A stretch of DNA of 64,000 bases from Ramlibacter rhizophilus (GTDB lineage Bacteria; Pseudomonadota; Gammaproteobacteria; Burkholderiales; Burkholderiaceae_C): the NCBI RefSeq assembly GCF_004681965.1, contig NZ_SMLL01000004.1, positions 496,001-560,000 of the forward strand, read 5' to 3'. The notes beneath the pieces were generated by a model, which saw only the letters and a list, made by a program, of their open reading frames with translations, did not search any database and was not told the origin of the DNA. The first letter of the stretch is position 1. Each line of letters begins with the position of its first letter. Position numbers and translations under genes: made by a program. Below, piece after piece: positions 1-10,415 of this stretch.

Positions 1-768
1 CTGCGCGGCGTACATGGCCGGCACGATCGCCAGCAGGTCGGTGCGGGCCACCAGTTCCGGCAGGGCGCTGAAGTGGCGGGCGCGCAGCACGATGCGCTCG
101 GCCAGCTTCAACTCCAGCAGCATGGCCTCCACGCTGCTGTGGAAGGTGGCGGTGGGCGCGGCCAGCGCCAGCCAGGCCTGCGCCAGCTGCTCGCGCGTGA
201 GCGAGCGGCCGGCGCGGCCCGAGCCCGGCCGCCACTCGGGCGCGGTGATGGCGACGTACTGCTCGCGGAACAGCAGGTCGGCGTGCACGCCCCGGTGCTG
301 GGGCGAGAGGATGCCGACGGCGCAGTCGATCTCGCGTGTTTCCAGCGCGCTCGCCACTTCGGGCGCCGCCACGGCGATGTTGGCCACGCGGGTGTGGGGC
401 GCGCGCGCCCGCAGGGCGGCGGTGAGCGGCGGCAGGAACAGGCGCTCGCCGAGGTCCGACAGCGACAGGCGCCAGGTGGTGTCGCTGCGCGCCGGGTCGA
501 ACTCCTCGAAGCCGGTGACCACCGCTTCCAGCGAGACGAGGTGCGCGAGCACGGCCGGCGCCACCTGCTCGCACAGGCGCGTGCGCTGCAGGCCGGCCGG
601 GGAACGCACGAAGAGCTCGTCGCCGAAGAACTGGCGCAGCCGTGCCAGGGCGTTGCTGGTGGCCGACTGCGACAGGTTCAGGGCGCGGCCCGCGGCGGTG
701 ACCGAGCCGGTGCGATGGATGGCGGCCAGCACGCGCAGGAGGTTGAGGTCGAGATGGCGGAAGTTCAT
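1..768 (-). CDS. LysR-family transcriptional regulator, 3' end beyond the window
   Basis: This is a LysR-type regulator whose C-terminus lies outside the window. The start is the ATG at 766-768, giving MNFRHLDLNLLRVLAAIHRT. An N-terminal winged helix-turn-helix (about residues 6-65) contains the typical GSVTAAGRALNLSQSATSNA helix pair. A periplasmic-binding-protein-like effector domain begins near residue 90, with LSDLGERLFLPPL in the position seen in NodD/LinR-like members. It is divergent from the iorA-like gene at 900, so it probably controls that gene and itself from the shared 131-bp spacer. The effector cannot be deduced; an aryl-pyruvate or a substrate of the TRAP importer would fit the context. 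The family assignment is firm and the target is inferred. Confidence 0.9.
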   Translation of the reverse strand, partial: MNFRHLDLNLLRVLAAIHRTGSVTAAGRALNLSQSATSNALARLRQFFGDELFVRSPAGLQRTRLCEQVAPAVLAHLVSLEAVVTGFEEFDPARSDTTWRLSLSDLGERLFLPPLTAALRARAPHTRVANIAVAAPEVASALETREIDCAVGILSPQHRGVHADLLFREQYVAITAPEWRPGSGRAGRSLTREQLAQAWLALAAPTATFHSSVEAMLLELKLAERIVLRARHFSALPELVARTDLLAIVPAMYAAQ

Positions 769-782
769 GGCAGGCGAGGGGC

Positions 783-805
783 TTCGACAGGCTCAGCCCG
801 AACGG
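783..805. repeat. Dispersed 23-bp repeat, single copy
   Basis: The sequence reads TTCGACAGGCTCAGCCCGAA and then CGG. It matches the repeat clustered at 14024-14164. Related TTCGACAAGCTCAGG-type motifs are common in intergenic DNA of GC-rich proteobacteria. Here it sits 17 bp upstream of the LysR start codon, in the regulator's leader. Confidence 0.7.
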
Positions 806-814
806 ATGGTATTC

Positions 815-827
815 ACATGATCAATGT
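815..827. promoter_or_regulatory. Candidate LysR operator dyad
   Basis: ACAT-N5-ATGT is a perfect interrupted dyad in the 131-bp spacer between the divergent LysR and iorA-like genes. The size and position fit a LysR-type box, but it is short and unproven. The same spacer carries one copy of a dispersed 23-bp repeat at 783-805. Confidence 0.4.
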
Positions 828-899
828 ACGTCATCCATAAAACCCATTCGCCAAATGACCCCCGCGCGGGTAGATTCGCGGCCGGAGACACCACAACCC

Positions 900-3071
900 A
901 TGGCAGAACGATCCTTTGCCGCCGAGGTGCAGAAGCTGCGCCTGGGCGCCGGCGACGAATTCCACGGCGAGGGCATCCTCGCGGTGACCAAGGCCTTGCT
1001 GCAGTCCGGCGTGTCGTACGTGGCCGGCTACCAGGGCGCGCCCATCTCGCACCTGATGGACGTGCTCACCGACGCCAACGACATCCTGCGCGAGCTGGGC
1101 GTGCGCTTCGAGCACAGCGCCTCGGAGGCCACGGCCGCGGCCACGCTGGCGGCCTCGGTGAACTACCCGCTGCGCGGCGCCGTCACCTTCAAGAGCACGG
1201 TGGGCACCAACGTGGCCTCCGACGCCATCGCCAACCTCGCCTCGGGCGGGGTCACGGGCGGGGCGCTGATCATCGTGGGCGAGGACTACGGCGAGGGCTC
1301 CAGCATCATGCAGGAGCGCTCGCACGCCTTCGCCATGAAGTCGCAGGTGTGGCTGCTCGACCCCCGGCCCAACCTGCCCAGCATCGTGGACGCCGTGGAA
1401 AAGGGCTTCGAGCTGTCCGAGGCCAGCCGCACGCCGGTGATGCTGGAGCTGCGCATCCGCGCCTGCCACGTGCACGGCAGCTTCATCGCCAAGGACAACC
1501 GCCGCGCCGACTTCACGCTCAAGGACGCCATCGAGCAGCCGCGCCGAGACACCGAGCGCATCGCGCTGCCGCCGGCCACCTACCTGCATGAGCAGGAGAA
1601 GGTCACGCAGCGCTGGCCGCAGGCGCTGCGCTTCATCCAGGAGCGCGGGCTCAACGAGTTCTTCGCCGAGGACGCGCAGGACTTCGGCATCGTGCTGCAG
1701 GGCGGCCTCTACAACGGCGTGCTGCGCGCGCTCGAACTGCTGGGCCTGGCCGATGCCTTCGGCAACTCGCGCGTGCCGCTCTACGTGCTGAACGTGACCT
1801 ACCCGCTGGTGGACGCGGAGTTCACGCGCTTCTGCGCGGGCAAGCGCGCCATCCTCATCGTGGAGGAGGGCCAGCCCGACTTCATCGAGCAGGCGGTCAA
1901 CGCCCTGCTGCGCAAGGCCGACGTGCAGACCCGCGTGCAGGGCAAGGACGTGCTGCCCATGGCGGGCGAGTACACGGGCGGGGTGCTGCTCAAGGGCATC
2001 GCGCGCTTCGTGGAGCAGCACGCGCCGGCGCTGCTGGAAGGCCGCGAGCTGCCGGCCGCGGCCCGCCCGCAGTTGCCCGCGCCCACGCCCAAGACCATCG
2101 CCATCCAGGACGCCGCGAGCCAGGTCCACGGCCGCCCGCCTTCCTTCTGCACCGGCTGCCCCGAGCGGCCCATCTTCACCGCCATCAAGCTGATCGAGCG
2201 TGAGCTCGGTCCGCACCACATCAGCTGCGACATCGGCTGCCACCTGTTCTCGATCCTGCCGCCCTTCAACCTCGGCGCGACCACCATGGGCTACGGCCTG
2301 GGCTGGGCCGGCGCCGCGGCCTTCAACACGCCCGAGACCGACAAGCGCACGCTGGCCATCATGGGCGACGGCGGCTTCTGGCACAACGGCCTGACCAGCG
2401 GCGTGGGCAACGCGGTGTTCAACCAGAGCGATAACGTGCTGGTGGTCATCGACAACGGTTATTCGGCCGCCACCGGCGGCCAGGACGTGCTCTCGTCCAA
2501 GGCCGACAACCTCATTCGCTCGACCAAACATCCGATCGAAAAGGCCGTGCGCGGCGTTGGCGTGGACTGGGTGCGCACCGTGGACCACACCTACAGCCTG
2601 GAGCGAATGCGCGATGCGCTGCGCGAGGCGCTCACCACCAAGACCAAGGGCCCGAAGGTGATCGTGGCCTCCAGCGAGTGCATGCTGAACAAGCAGCGGC
2701 GCATCAAGCCGCTCACGCGCAAGGCCATCGGCGAGGGCCGCCGCGTGGTGCGCGAGCGCTTCGGGGTCGACCCGGACACCTGCACCGGCGACCACTCCTG
2801 CATCCGCCTCTCGGGCTGCCCCTCGCTCACCATCCGCGACAACCCCGACCCGCTGCGGCGCGACCCGGTGGCCGCGGTGGTGGACAGCTGCGTGGGCTGC
2901 GGCCTGTGCGGCGAGGCGGCGCATGCGGCCGTGCTGTGCCCCTCGTTCTACCGCGCCGAGATCATCAACAACCCCAGCCGCTGGGACCGCTTCAAGCAGC
3001 GCGTGCGCGAGCGCGTGATCGGTTTCCTGCAGGCGCGCATCGAGCGGCGGCTCGCGGGGCTGGCGGCATGA
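900..3071 (+). CDS. iorA: Indolepyruvate:ferredoxin oxidoreductase, alpha subunit (IorA-like)
   Basis: The product (723 residues) is the thiamine-diphosphate subunit of a 2-oxoacid:acceptor oxidoreductase that decarboxylates aryl-pyruvates (indolepyruvate, phenylpyruvate) to aryl-acetyl-CoA. The N-terminal half is the pyrimidine-binding/transketolase-like region. CTGC at 417-420 is followed by the TPP motif GDGGFWHNGLTSGVGN (489-504). The C-terminus is a ferredoxin-like module with cysteines 628, 634 and 640, then SCVGCGLC at 663-670 and C680. The ATG at 900 is preferred over an in-frame ATG at 855 because GGAGA lies at 884-888. The gene overlaps the next one by 4 nt (ATGA). Aerobic betaproteobacteria often carry this enzyme for phenylalanine or aryl-acid turnover. 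The exact substrate is inferred. Confidence 0.9.
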   Translation: MAERSFAAEVQKLRLGAGDEFHGEGILAVTKALLQSGVSYVAGYQGAPISHLMDVLTDANDILRELGVRFEHSASEATAAATLAASVNYPLRGAVTFKSTVGTNVASDAIANLASGGVTGGALIIVGEDYGEGSSIMQERSHAFAMKSQVWLLDPRPNLPSIVDAVEKGFELSEASRTPVMLELRIRACHVHGSFIAKDNRRADFTLKDAIEQPRRDTERIALPPATYLHEQEKVTQRWPQALRFIQERGLNEFFAEDAQDFGIVLQGGLYNGVLRALELLGLADAFGNSRVPLYVLNVTYPLVDAEFTRFCAGKRAILIVEEGQPDFIEQAVNALLRKADVQTRVQGKDVLPMAGEYTGGVLLKGIARFVEQHAPALLEGRELPAAARPQLPAPTPKTIAIQDAASQVHGRPPSFCTGCPERPIFTAIKLIERELGPHHISCDIGCHLFSILPPFNLGATTMGYGLGWAGAAAFNTPETDKRTLAIMGDGGFWHNGLTSGVGNAVFNQSDNVLVVIDNGYSAATGGQDVLSSKADNLIRSTKHPIEKAVRGVGVDWVRTVDHTYSLERMRDALREALTTKTKGPKVIVASSECMLNKQRRIKPLTRKAIGEGRRVVRERFGVDPDTCTGDHSCIRLSGCPSLTIRDNPDPLRRDPVAAVVDSCVGCGLCGEAAHAAVLCPSFYRAEIINNPSRWDRFKQRVRERVIGFLQARIERRLAGLAA

Positions 3072-4531
3072 GCGGTGTGATGAACGCCACCCTGCAACCC
3101 CGCGCGATCACCATCGCCCTGCTGGCCATGGGCGGCGAGGGCGGCGGCGTGCTGGCCGACTGGATCGTGGACCTGGGCGAGCACAACGGCTATTTCGCGC
3201 AGACCACCTCGGTTCCCGGCGTGGCGCAGCGAACCGGCGCGACGGTGTACTACCTGGAGCTGTTCCCGCGCGACGCGGTGCCTGCCGGCCAGGCGCCCGT
3301 GCTGGCCCTCGCGCCCGTGCCGGGCGAACTGGACGTGGTCGTCGCCTCCGAGCTGATGGAAGCCGGCCGCGCGCTGCAGCGCGGACTGGTCACGCCCGAG
3401 CGCACGACCTTCATCGCGTCCACGCACCGCGTCTATTCCATGACCGAGCGCACCGCCATGGCCGACGGCCGGGTCGATGCGGACAAGCTCCTGGACGGCG
3501 CGCGCGCGGCCGCCGCCCGGCTGGTGACCGCCGACTTCGCCTCGCTCGCCGAGCAGGCCGGAGGCCCCATCGCGCCGGTGCTGTACGGCGCGCTGGCCGC
3601 CTCGGGCGCGCTGCCCTTCACGCGCGAGCAGTTCGAGGCCTCCATCGAGCGGGGCGGCGTCGGCGTCAAGGCCAGCCTGAAGGCCTTCGCCGCGGGGCAC
3701 GCGGCCGCGCTCGCGCCTGCGCACGAGCCGGTCGCGCCCGCGCCCGCCGTGGCGCTGGGGCCGCGCCTCGCGCCGCTCGGGGAGCGCATCGAGCGCGAGT
3801 TTTCGGCCGAGGCCCGGGACATCCTGCGCCACGGCGTGCTGCGCCTGGCCGACTACCAGGATTTGGACTACGCGGCCGCCTACCTGGACCGGCTGCGCCC
3901 TTTCAAGGACGAAGGCGAGCTGCTGCAGGAGACCGCGCGGCACCTGGCGCTGTGGATGTCCTATGAAGACGCGATCCGCGTGGCCGACCTCAAGACGCGG
4001 CGCAGCCGCTTCGACCGCGTGGCCGGCGAGGTGCGCCTCGCGCCCGCGCAGATGCTGCAGATCAACGAGTTCATGCACCCGCGCGTGGAGGAGATCGCCG
4101 ACATCCTGCCGGCGGGCCTGGGCCGCTGGCTGCTGCACACGTCCTGGGCCCGCGGTGCGCTCGGGCCCTTCACGCGCAAGGGCCGCGTGGTGCGCACCAG
4201 TTCGCTGGGCGGCTACCTGCAGCTCTATGCCATCGCTTCGCTGCGCGGGCTGCGGCGGCGGTCGCTGCGCTACGAGCAGGAGCAGGCGCGCATCGAGGCC
4301 TGGCTGGGCCAGGTGCGCCGTCTGGCCGCCACGCACCCGTCGCTGGCTTTGGAGGTCGTGCGCGCGCAGCGCCTGGTCAAGGGCTACGGCGACACGCATG
4401 CGCGCGGCTGGCGCAACTTCGAGCGCCTGATGGCCACGCTGCCCGCGCTGGAGAACGACGAACGCGGTGCCCAGCGCCTGCAGGCGCTGGCGCGCGCGGC
4501 GCTGGCCGACGAGAACGGCCGGGCACTCGAT

Positions 4532-4552
<21 letters not shown>
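3068..4552 (+). CDS. iorB: Indolepyruvate:ferredoxin oxidoreductase, beta subunit (IorB-like)
   Basis: The start ATG lies within the iorA stop (ATGA overlap), so the two are translationally coupled. The product (494 residues) begins with the gamma-type 2-oxoacid oxidoreductase domain, with MGGEGGGVLADWIVDL near residue 20 and the conserved TTSVPGVAQRTGATVYYLE. The remaining ~270 residues form a helical C-terminal extension found in long betaproteobacterial versions; archaeal IorB lacks it and is about half the size. It pairs with IorA to bind CoA and pass electrons to an acceptor. The 3' end lies in the first unit of a 25-bp triplicated repeat, so the last residues (LDAALASS) are repeat-encoded. 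Confidence 0.88.
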
Positions 4553-6221
<1,669 letters not shown>

Positions 6222-6237
6222 GACAGGGGACAGGCGC

Positions 6238-7557
6238 ATGACCGGCTGGGTCGCCGCGGCCTGGCTGATGCTGGGCGGATCCACCTTGCTGCTGCTGATC
6301 GGCATGCCGGTGGCGCTGACCTTCATCACGGTCAACATCATCGGCGCCTGGCTCTACATGGGCGGCGAGCCCGGCCTCATGCAGCTGGCGCGCAGCAGCG
6401 TGAGCTCGGTCACCGCGTTCTCGCTCACCCCGATCCCGCTCTTCGTGCTGATGGGGGAGGTGCTGTTCCACACCGGGCTGGCGCTCAAGGTGATCGAAGG
6501 CATCGAACGCCTGATCCGCCGCATCCCCGGCCGCCTGGCCGTGGTGGCGGTGGTGGCCGGCACGGTGTTCTCGGCCATCTCCGGCTCCACCATCGCCACC
6601 ACCGCCATGCTGGGTTCGCTGCTGCTGCCGGTGATGCTGGCGCGCGGCTACCACCCGCAGCTGGCGACCGGCCCCATCATGGCCATCGGCGCGGTGGACA
6701 TGCTCATTCCGCCCTCGGCGCTCACGGTGCTGCTGGGGTCGCTGTCGGGCATCTCCATCTCCAAGCTGCTCATCGGCGGCGTGGTGCCGGGCCTCATCCT
6801 CTCGGTCGCATTCGTGGCCTGGATCGTGGCCAGCGTGAAGCTGCGCCCGCAGCTCGCGCCGGCGGTGGAGGACGCCCCCACGCACACGGGCTGGGAGCGC
6901 TGGCGGCCCTTCTTTCTGTACGTGCTCCCCACGCTCTCGATTTTCGGCGTGGTGGTGGGCGCGCTCACCCTGGGCTGGGCCACGCCCACCGAGTGCGCTG
7001 CGCTCGGCGCCTTCGCGACGCTGGTGCTCGCGGCCGCCTACCGCGCGCTGCGCTGGGACGCGCTGGTCAAGGCGCTCAAGGGAACGGCGGCCATCTCGGG
7101 GATGATCCTCTTCATCATCCTGGGGGCCACCACCTTCGCGCAGATCCTCTCGTTCTCGGGTGCGAGCAACGGGCTGGTTCAGCTCATCACCGGGCAGGGC
7201 TGGTCCACCGAAATGATCGTCGCCGGCATGATGGCCATGCTGATCTTCCTGGGCATCTTCGTGGACCAGGTGAGCATGATGATGATCACGCTGCCCATCT
7301 TCATGCCCATCGTGCAGGCGCTCGCCATCGACCCCATCTGGTTCGGCGTGATGTTCCTCATCTGCATGCAGCTCGGCCTGCTGCTGCCGCCGCACGGGCT
7401 GCTGCTCATGACCATGCGCGGCGTGGCGCCGCCCTCGGTCACCATGCTGCACATCTTCAAGGCCGTGGCGCCCTATGTGTTCATGAGCCTGCTGCTGCTC
7501 GCGGCGGTGTTCTGGCTGCCGGGCATCGCGACCTGGCTGCCGGCCTGGATGGGGTAG
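6238..7557 (+). CDS. dctM: TRAP transporter large permease (DctM)
   Basis: This 439-residue sodium-coupled translocation subunit has about 12 membrane spans and belongs to the ion transporter superfamily. PIPLFVLMGEVLFHTGLA (about 62-79), FSAISGSTIATTAMLG (about 111-126) and LGIFVDQVSMMMITLPIFMP (about 338-357) are hallmark DctM segments. With DctP and DctQ it makes a complete importer. Two hairpins follow the stop and probably end the operon. Confidence 0.93.
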   Translation: MTGWVAAAWLMLGGSTLLLLIGMPVALTFITVNIIGAWLYMGGEPGLMQLARSSVSSVTAFSLTPIPLFVLMGEVLFHTGLALKVIEGIERLIRRIPGRLAVVAVVAGTVFSAISGSTIATTAMLGSLLLPVMLARGYHPQLATGPIMAIGAVDMLIPPSALTVLLGSLSGISISKLLIGGVVPGLILSVAFVAWIVASVKLRPQLAPAVEDAPTHTGWERWRPFFLYVLPTLSIFGVVVGALTLGWATPTECAALGAFATLVLAAAYRALRWDALVKALKGTAAISGMILFIILGATTFAQILSFSGASNGLVQLITGQGWSTEMIVAGMMAMLIFLGIFVDQVSMMMITLPIFMPIVQALAIDPIWFGVMFLICMQLGLLLPPHGLLLMTMRGVAPPSVTMLHIFKAVAPYVFMSLLLLAAVFWLPGIATWLPAWMG

Positions 7558-7566
7558 TCCCACGCA

Positions 7567-7608
7567 CGAGCTTTCAAGCTCGGCACCTACACGCCGGCCG
7601 CGCCGGCG
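7567..7608. terminator. Two tandem hairpins after dctM
   Basis: CGAGCTT-TC-AAGCTCG at 7567-7582 is followed by CGCCGGC-CGC-GCCGGCG at 7592-7608. Both are perfect 7-bp stems in the 68-bp gap between the TRAP operon and the phospholipase D-type gene. Neither has a run of T, so intrinsic termination is uncertain. Confidence 0.45.
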
Positions 7609-7625
7609 TTCCTACGCTTGGCCGC

Positions 7626-8888
7626 ATGGACGCAAGCTGGTGGGTGGCGATCAGCGCCGCGGTGGCCGCGGGGTCGCTGCTCGTGCTGTGGTCCGTGCGG
7701 CGCCACAACAACCCGGTGCTCGATCTGCGCTGCGACCTTCCCATCGACAAGCTGATGCCCTCGCTGGCGGGCCTCACGCTCGGACGGTGCGCTCCGGGCA
7801 ACGCCGTGCAGGTGCTGGAGAACGGCGCCTTCTTCGACGTGCTGGTCGAGCATCTGCGGGCCGCCCGCCGCTCGATCCACTTCGAGACCTTCCTGTGGAA
7901 GGACGGTGTGCTCGGCCAGCGCCTGGCGGACGTGCTGTGCGAGCGTGCCCGTGCCGGCGTGCAGGTGCGCCTCACGCTCGACGCCACCGGAACGCGCGGC
8001 ATGGGGAATGAAGTTCGCCGGCAACTGCAGGACAGCGGCTGCCGCATCGCGCGCTTCCACCCGCTGTCCTTCAAAACGCTGGGCATGCTCAACGACCGCA
8101 CGCACCGCAAGATGGTCGTGATCGATGGGCGCGAAGCCTTCATCGGCGGGCACTGCGTGGTGGACGAGTGGCTGGGGGACGCCGAGGACGGACAGCACTT
8201 CGCGGACGTGAGCGTGCTGCTGCACGGCCCCATCGTGCACAGCATCCAGGCGGCCTTCAGCGAGAACTGGGGTGCGGTCACGGGCGAGATGTTCGTCGGC
8301 GACGCCTTCTTCCCGCCGCTGGAGCCGGCCGGCGACGTGAGCGCCTTCGCCGCCTACGTCAAGCCGGAAGGTTCGGCGCCGGCGGTGAAGATCCTGCACC
8401 ACGCGGCCATCTGCCTGGCGCGCCGGCGCCTGTGGATCCAGAACCCCTACTTCATCCCCGAACCCGAGGCCGTCCGCAGCCTGGGCGAAGCCGTGCGGCG
8501 CGGGGTGGACGTGCGCGTGCTCATGCCTTCCACCAGTGGCTCGGACAACCCGATGGTGCAGCACGCGGGACGCCACAACTTCGAGCGCCTGCTCGAATCC
8601 GGCGTGCGCCTCTTCGAGTACCCGCACACGCTGCTGCACCAGAAGATCATGACCATCGACGGCGCGTGGAGCGCCATCGGGTCGAGCAACTTCGACGACC
8701 GGTCCTTCGAGATCAACGACGAGATCACGCTGGGCATCCTGGACACCCCGCTCGCCGCCCGGCTGGATGCCGTGTTCGAGCGCTATGCCGCGCGGGCGAA
8801 CGAGATCCGACTCGATCGGTGGCGCCGGCGGGGCCTGCGCAACAAGGTCCTCGAACGGGTGTGCTACGCCTTCAACGAAGTGCTCTGA
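7626..8888 (+). CDS. Phospholipase D-family protein, cardiolipin synthase-like
   Basis: The product (420 residues) has one N-terminal membrane segment (about 5-23) followed by two PLD domains. The HKD motifs are H160-K162-D167 (THRKMVVIDG) and H338-K340-D345 (LHQKIMTIDG). GSSNFDDRSFEINDE after the second motif is the ClsA/ClsB signature. It most likely condenses phosphatidylglycerol with another polar lipid to make cardiolipin at the inner membrane. The single N-terminal span resembles ClsB/ClsC-type enzymes rather than ClsA, which has two. It stands alone between hairpins and a small membrane ORF. Confidence 0.85.
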   Translation: MDASWWVAISAAVAAGSLLVLWSVRRHNNPVLDLRCDLPIDKLMPSLAGLTLGRCAPGNAVQVLENGAFFDVLVEHLRAARRSIHFETFLWKDGVLGQRLADVLCERARAGVQVRLTLDATGTRGMGNEVRRQLQDSGCRIARFHPLSFKTLGMLNDRTHRKMVVIDGREAFIGGHCVVDEWLGDAEDGQHFADVSVLLHGPIVHSIQAAFSENWGAVTGEMFVGDAFFPPLEPAGDVSAFAAYVKPEGSAPAVKILHHAAICLARRRLWIQNPYFIPEPEAVRSLGEAVRRGVDVRVLMPSTSGSDNPMVQHAGRHNFERLLESGVRLFEYPHTLLHQKIMTIDGAWSAIGSSNFDDRSFEINDEITLGILDTPLAARLDAVFERYAARANEIRLDRWRRRGLRNKVLERVCYAFNEVL

Positions 8889-9029
8889 AGATTGAACCGG
8901 AGGGGGGAGCGCTCGGCAGGACGTTGCGGGCCTGAAAACATTTCGACATTTGCATACGTTTGCGCGCTGGCTGGCCGCCCTATGCTCAGTGCCGTTGTCG
9001 CTGTGCGCACCAACCCTTGTTCCAAAGCG

Positions 9030-9161
9030 ATGGAACCCGACCTGGATCACGACAGGCGCTACCAGAGCCTCCTGCTGAGCCCGTGGGTGTGGCTGGGCGT
9101 CGTCCTGTGCCTGGTGTTCTGGGGGCTGATCGGTTTCCTGGTCTGGCGCTGGCTCGCGTGA
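9030..9161 (+). CDS. Small single-span membrane protein candidate
   Basis: This 43-residue ORF starts at the ATG at 9030 and reads MEPDLDHDRRYQSLLLSPWV followed by a hydrophobic stretch of about 22 residues that ends RWLA. The charged head followed by one membrane helix is a normal design for small inner-membrane proteins. No strong RBS is visible, and the frame could be opened further upstream to 8892. No family is recognised. It is convergent with the next gene, 4 bp away. Confidence 0.45.
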   Translation: MEPDLDHDRRYQSLLLSPWVWLGVVLCLVFWGLIGFLVWRWLA

Positions 9162-9165
9162 CCCG

Positions 9166-9456
9166 TCAGATCACCTCGTCCAGGAACCCCGGCCACAGCA
9201 GCTTGGCCGCGATCAGGGCCTCCATGCCCCAGAGCATCAGGTAGGTGAAGTCGCCCTTGTTCACCGCGTCGATCACGCCTTTGGTGAGCAGGTAGGTGAA
9301 GCCGAAACTGGCAGCGGGCGCCAGCAGGATCATCGCCAGGCCTTCCTCGCGCCAGTCTCGCTTGTGGCGGTCCAGGCGGTGCGGCCGCTGGCGGTCGCCA
9401 TAGCCCGAGCGCCGGAACGCGGAGTCCCGTGCCTCCTGCCGGCTGGCCGCCATCAT
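9166..9456 (-). CDS. Small membrane protein, unknown function
   Basis: The product (96 residues) has a basic soluble head (about 1-37) and two hydrophobic segments, MILLAPAASFGFTYLLTKG (about 42-60) and YLMLWGMEALIAAKLLW (about 72-88). Its start is a double ATG without a strong RBS. Codon use is normal for the genome and the hydrophobic pattern argues for a real gene. No family is recognised. Possible operator dyads lie upstream at 9537-9552. Confidence 0.6.
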   Translation of the reverse strand: MMAASRQEARDSAFRRSGYGDRQRPHRLDRHKRDWREEGLAMILLAPAASFGFTYLLTKGVIDAVNKGDFTYLMLWGMEALIAAKLLWPGFLDEVI

Positions 9457-9536
9457 GGCTGCAGGCGCACCGCGCGGGTGGCCTGGGGGAAGTGGAGCTG
9501 CCGCATCGATACACCTTGGATGCCCGGAAGACTCGT

Positions 9537-9663
9537 ATCGTAATGTAACGATGGCCGATCCAGGTCAACCGATTCAGAAATCAGCACTTTTTTCGCTTTC
9601 GCCCGGGGTCTGAACGTGCCCTACCGCAGCGTTACTGCGCGTTTCACCTAATTGCACTTGCAA
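9537..9663. promoter_or_regulatory. Intergenic spacer with two short dyads
   Basis: The 269-bp gap between divergent genes at 9456 and 9726 is more AT-rich than its surroundings. It contains ATCGT-N6-ACGAT at 9537-9552 and TTGCA-N2-TGCAA at 9652-9663. These are candidate operators; no convincing -10/-35 pair was assigned. Confidence 0.35.
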
Positions 9664-9725
9664 CGCCAATGCACTGCCTGAGCCAGCGACTTCTATGCTG
9701 GACTTCACAAATCAGGGAGTCCGGC

Positions 9726-10295
9726 ATGAGATGTACCAGCCGAATCGCGCGCGCCGTCGCGACCGCATGCATCTTGCACTCACCCCTGGCGCAGGCCTTC
9801 GGCACTGCGGGCCAGCCCAAGGGGGACGACGAGTGGTTCATGACCCTGGGCGGCGTCTCCAGCCACGCGCGCGAGACGCTGGTGGCAGGACGTCAATGGA
9901 ACGAGCGGCACGAGAGCTTCGCCCTGGAGCGGCGTGTGGCGGGCATTCCCTGGAACGGCGCGGCCGACCGCCTCTGGCAGGTGCGGTACGTGGCCGCCAC
10001 GCTGGAGGACTCCCGCTCGCTCTGGGGCTCCTACGCCGGCGTGGCGCTGATGCGCGAGGTGGCCCACACCGGGACCTGGCGCCTGCATGCGGGGGCGTAC
10101 TCGAGCCTGTACTACAAGTCCACGTCGTGGCGCGGCACGATGAAGCTCGTGCCCGCGGTGCTGCCCACGCTGTCGCTCACGGACCAGCGATCGGGTTTCG
10201 GTGTGAACCTGGCCTGGGTGCCACCCGTGAACTGGGCCGGCCGCGACACGATTTCGACGGTGCTGCTGCAGTTCAATTACAGGATCGAGCAGTAG
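9726..10295 (+). CDS. Secreted beta-rich protein, possible outer-membrane barrel
   Basis: The product is 189 residues from the ATG at 9726, chosen because GGGAG lies about 6 bases upstream; an in-frame ATG at 9669 lacks an RBS. A Sec signal (about 1-25, ending PLAQAFG) precedes the mature protein. Alternating aromatic/hydrophobic strands follow (VRYVAATLEDS, GAYSSLYYKS, GVNLAWVPP), and the end LLQFNYRIEQ resembles a terminal barrel strand. The spacing of VLPTLSL and the last two strands is reminiscent of PagP-like lipid A acyltransferase barrels, but catalytic residues could not be matched. Treat it as an envelope protein of unknown function. Confidence 0.6.
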   Translation: MRCTSRIARAVATACILHSPLAQAFGTAGQPKGDDEWFMTLGGVSSHARETLVAGRQWNERHESFALERRVAGIPWNGAADRLWQVRYVAATLEDSRSLWGSYAGVALMREVAHTGTWRLHAGAYSSLYYKSTSWRGTMKLVPAVLPTLSLTDQRSGFGVNLAWVPPVNWAGRDTISTVLLQFNYRIEQ

Positions 10296-10308
10296 GGGCG
10301 GACGGCGC

Positions 10309-10412
10309 CTCCTTCCCCCCTTGGGGGAAGGTTGGGATGGGGGCCTCGCGTCAAGCAGCGTGGTCGGCGCGCGAGCCCCCACCCCAGCCCTCCCCCAGAG
10401 GGGGAGGGAGTT
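10309..10412. repeat. Palindromic GC-rich repeat, copy A
   Basis: Two ~40-bp arms, one starting CTCCTTCCCCC and the other ending CCCCCAGAGGGGGAGGGAG, are inverted around a spacer containing TCAAGCAGCGTGGTCGGCGC. Each arm contains its own small CCCCC/GGGGG hairpin. Related pairs occur at 58961-59070 and 63603-63707. It lies between convergent genes and may also act as a bidirectional terminator. Confidence 0.85.
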
Positions 10413-10415
10413 TGC

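Noticed and set aside
831-2924. 697-codon minus-strand open frame opposite the iorA-like gene
   Set aside because: It is antisense to a well-supported gene, is rich in His/Arg/Ala/Gly and lacks any domain; long shadow frames are expected at this GC content.
9726-10295. Firm annotation as lipid A palmitoyltransferase PagP
   Set aside because: Barrel-like strands and length are suggestive, but the catalytic His/Asp/Ser positions of PagP could not be aligned by eye.
10309-10412. CRISPR array
   Set aside because: The repeated arms are inverted pairs at scattered gene borders, not direct repeats with regular unique spacers, and no cas genes are present.
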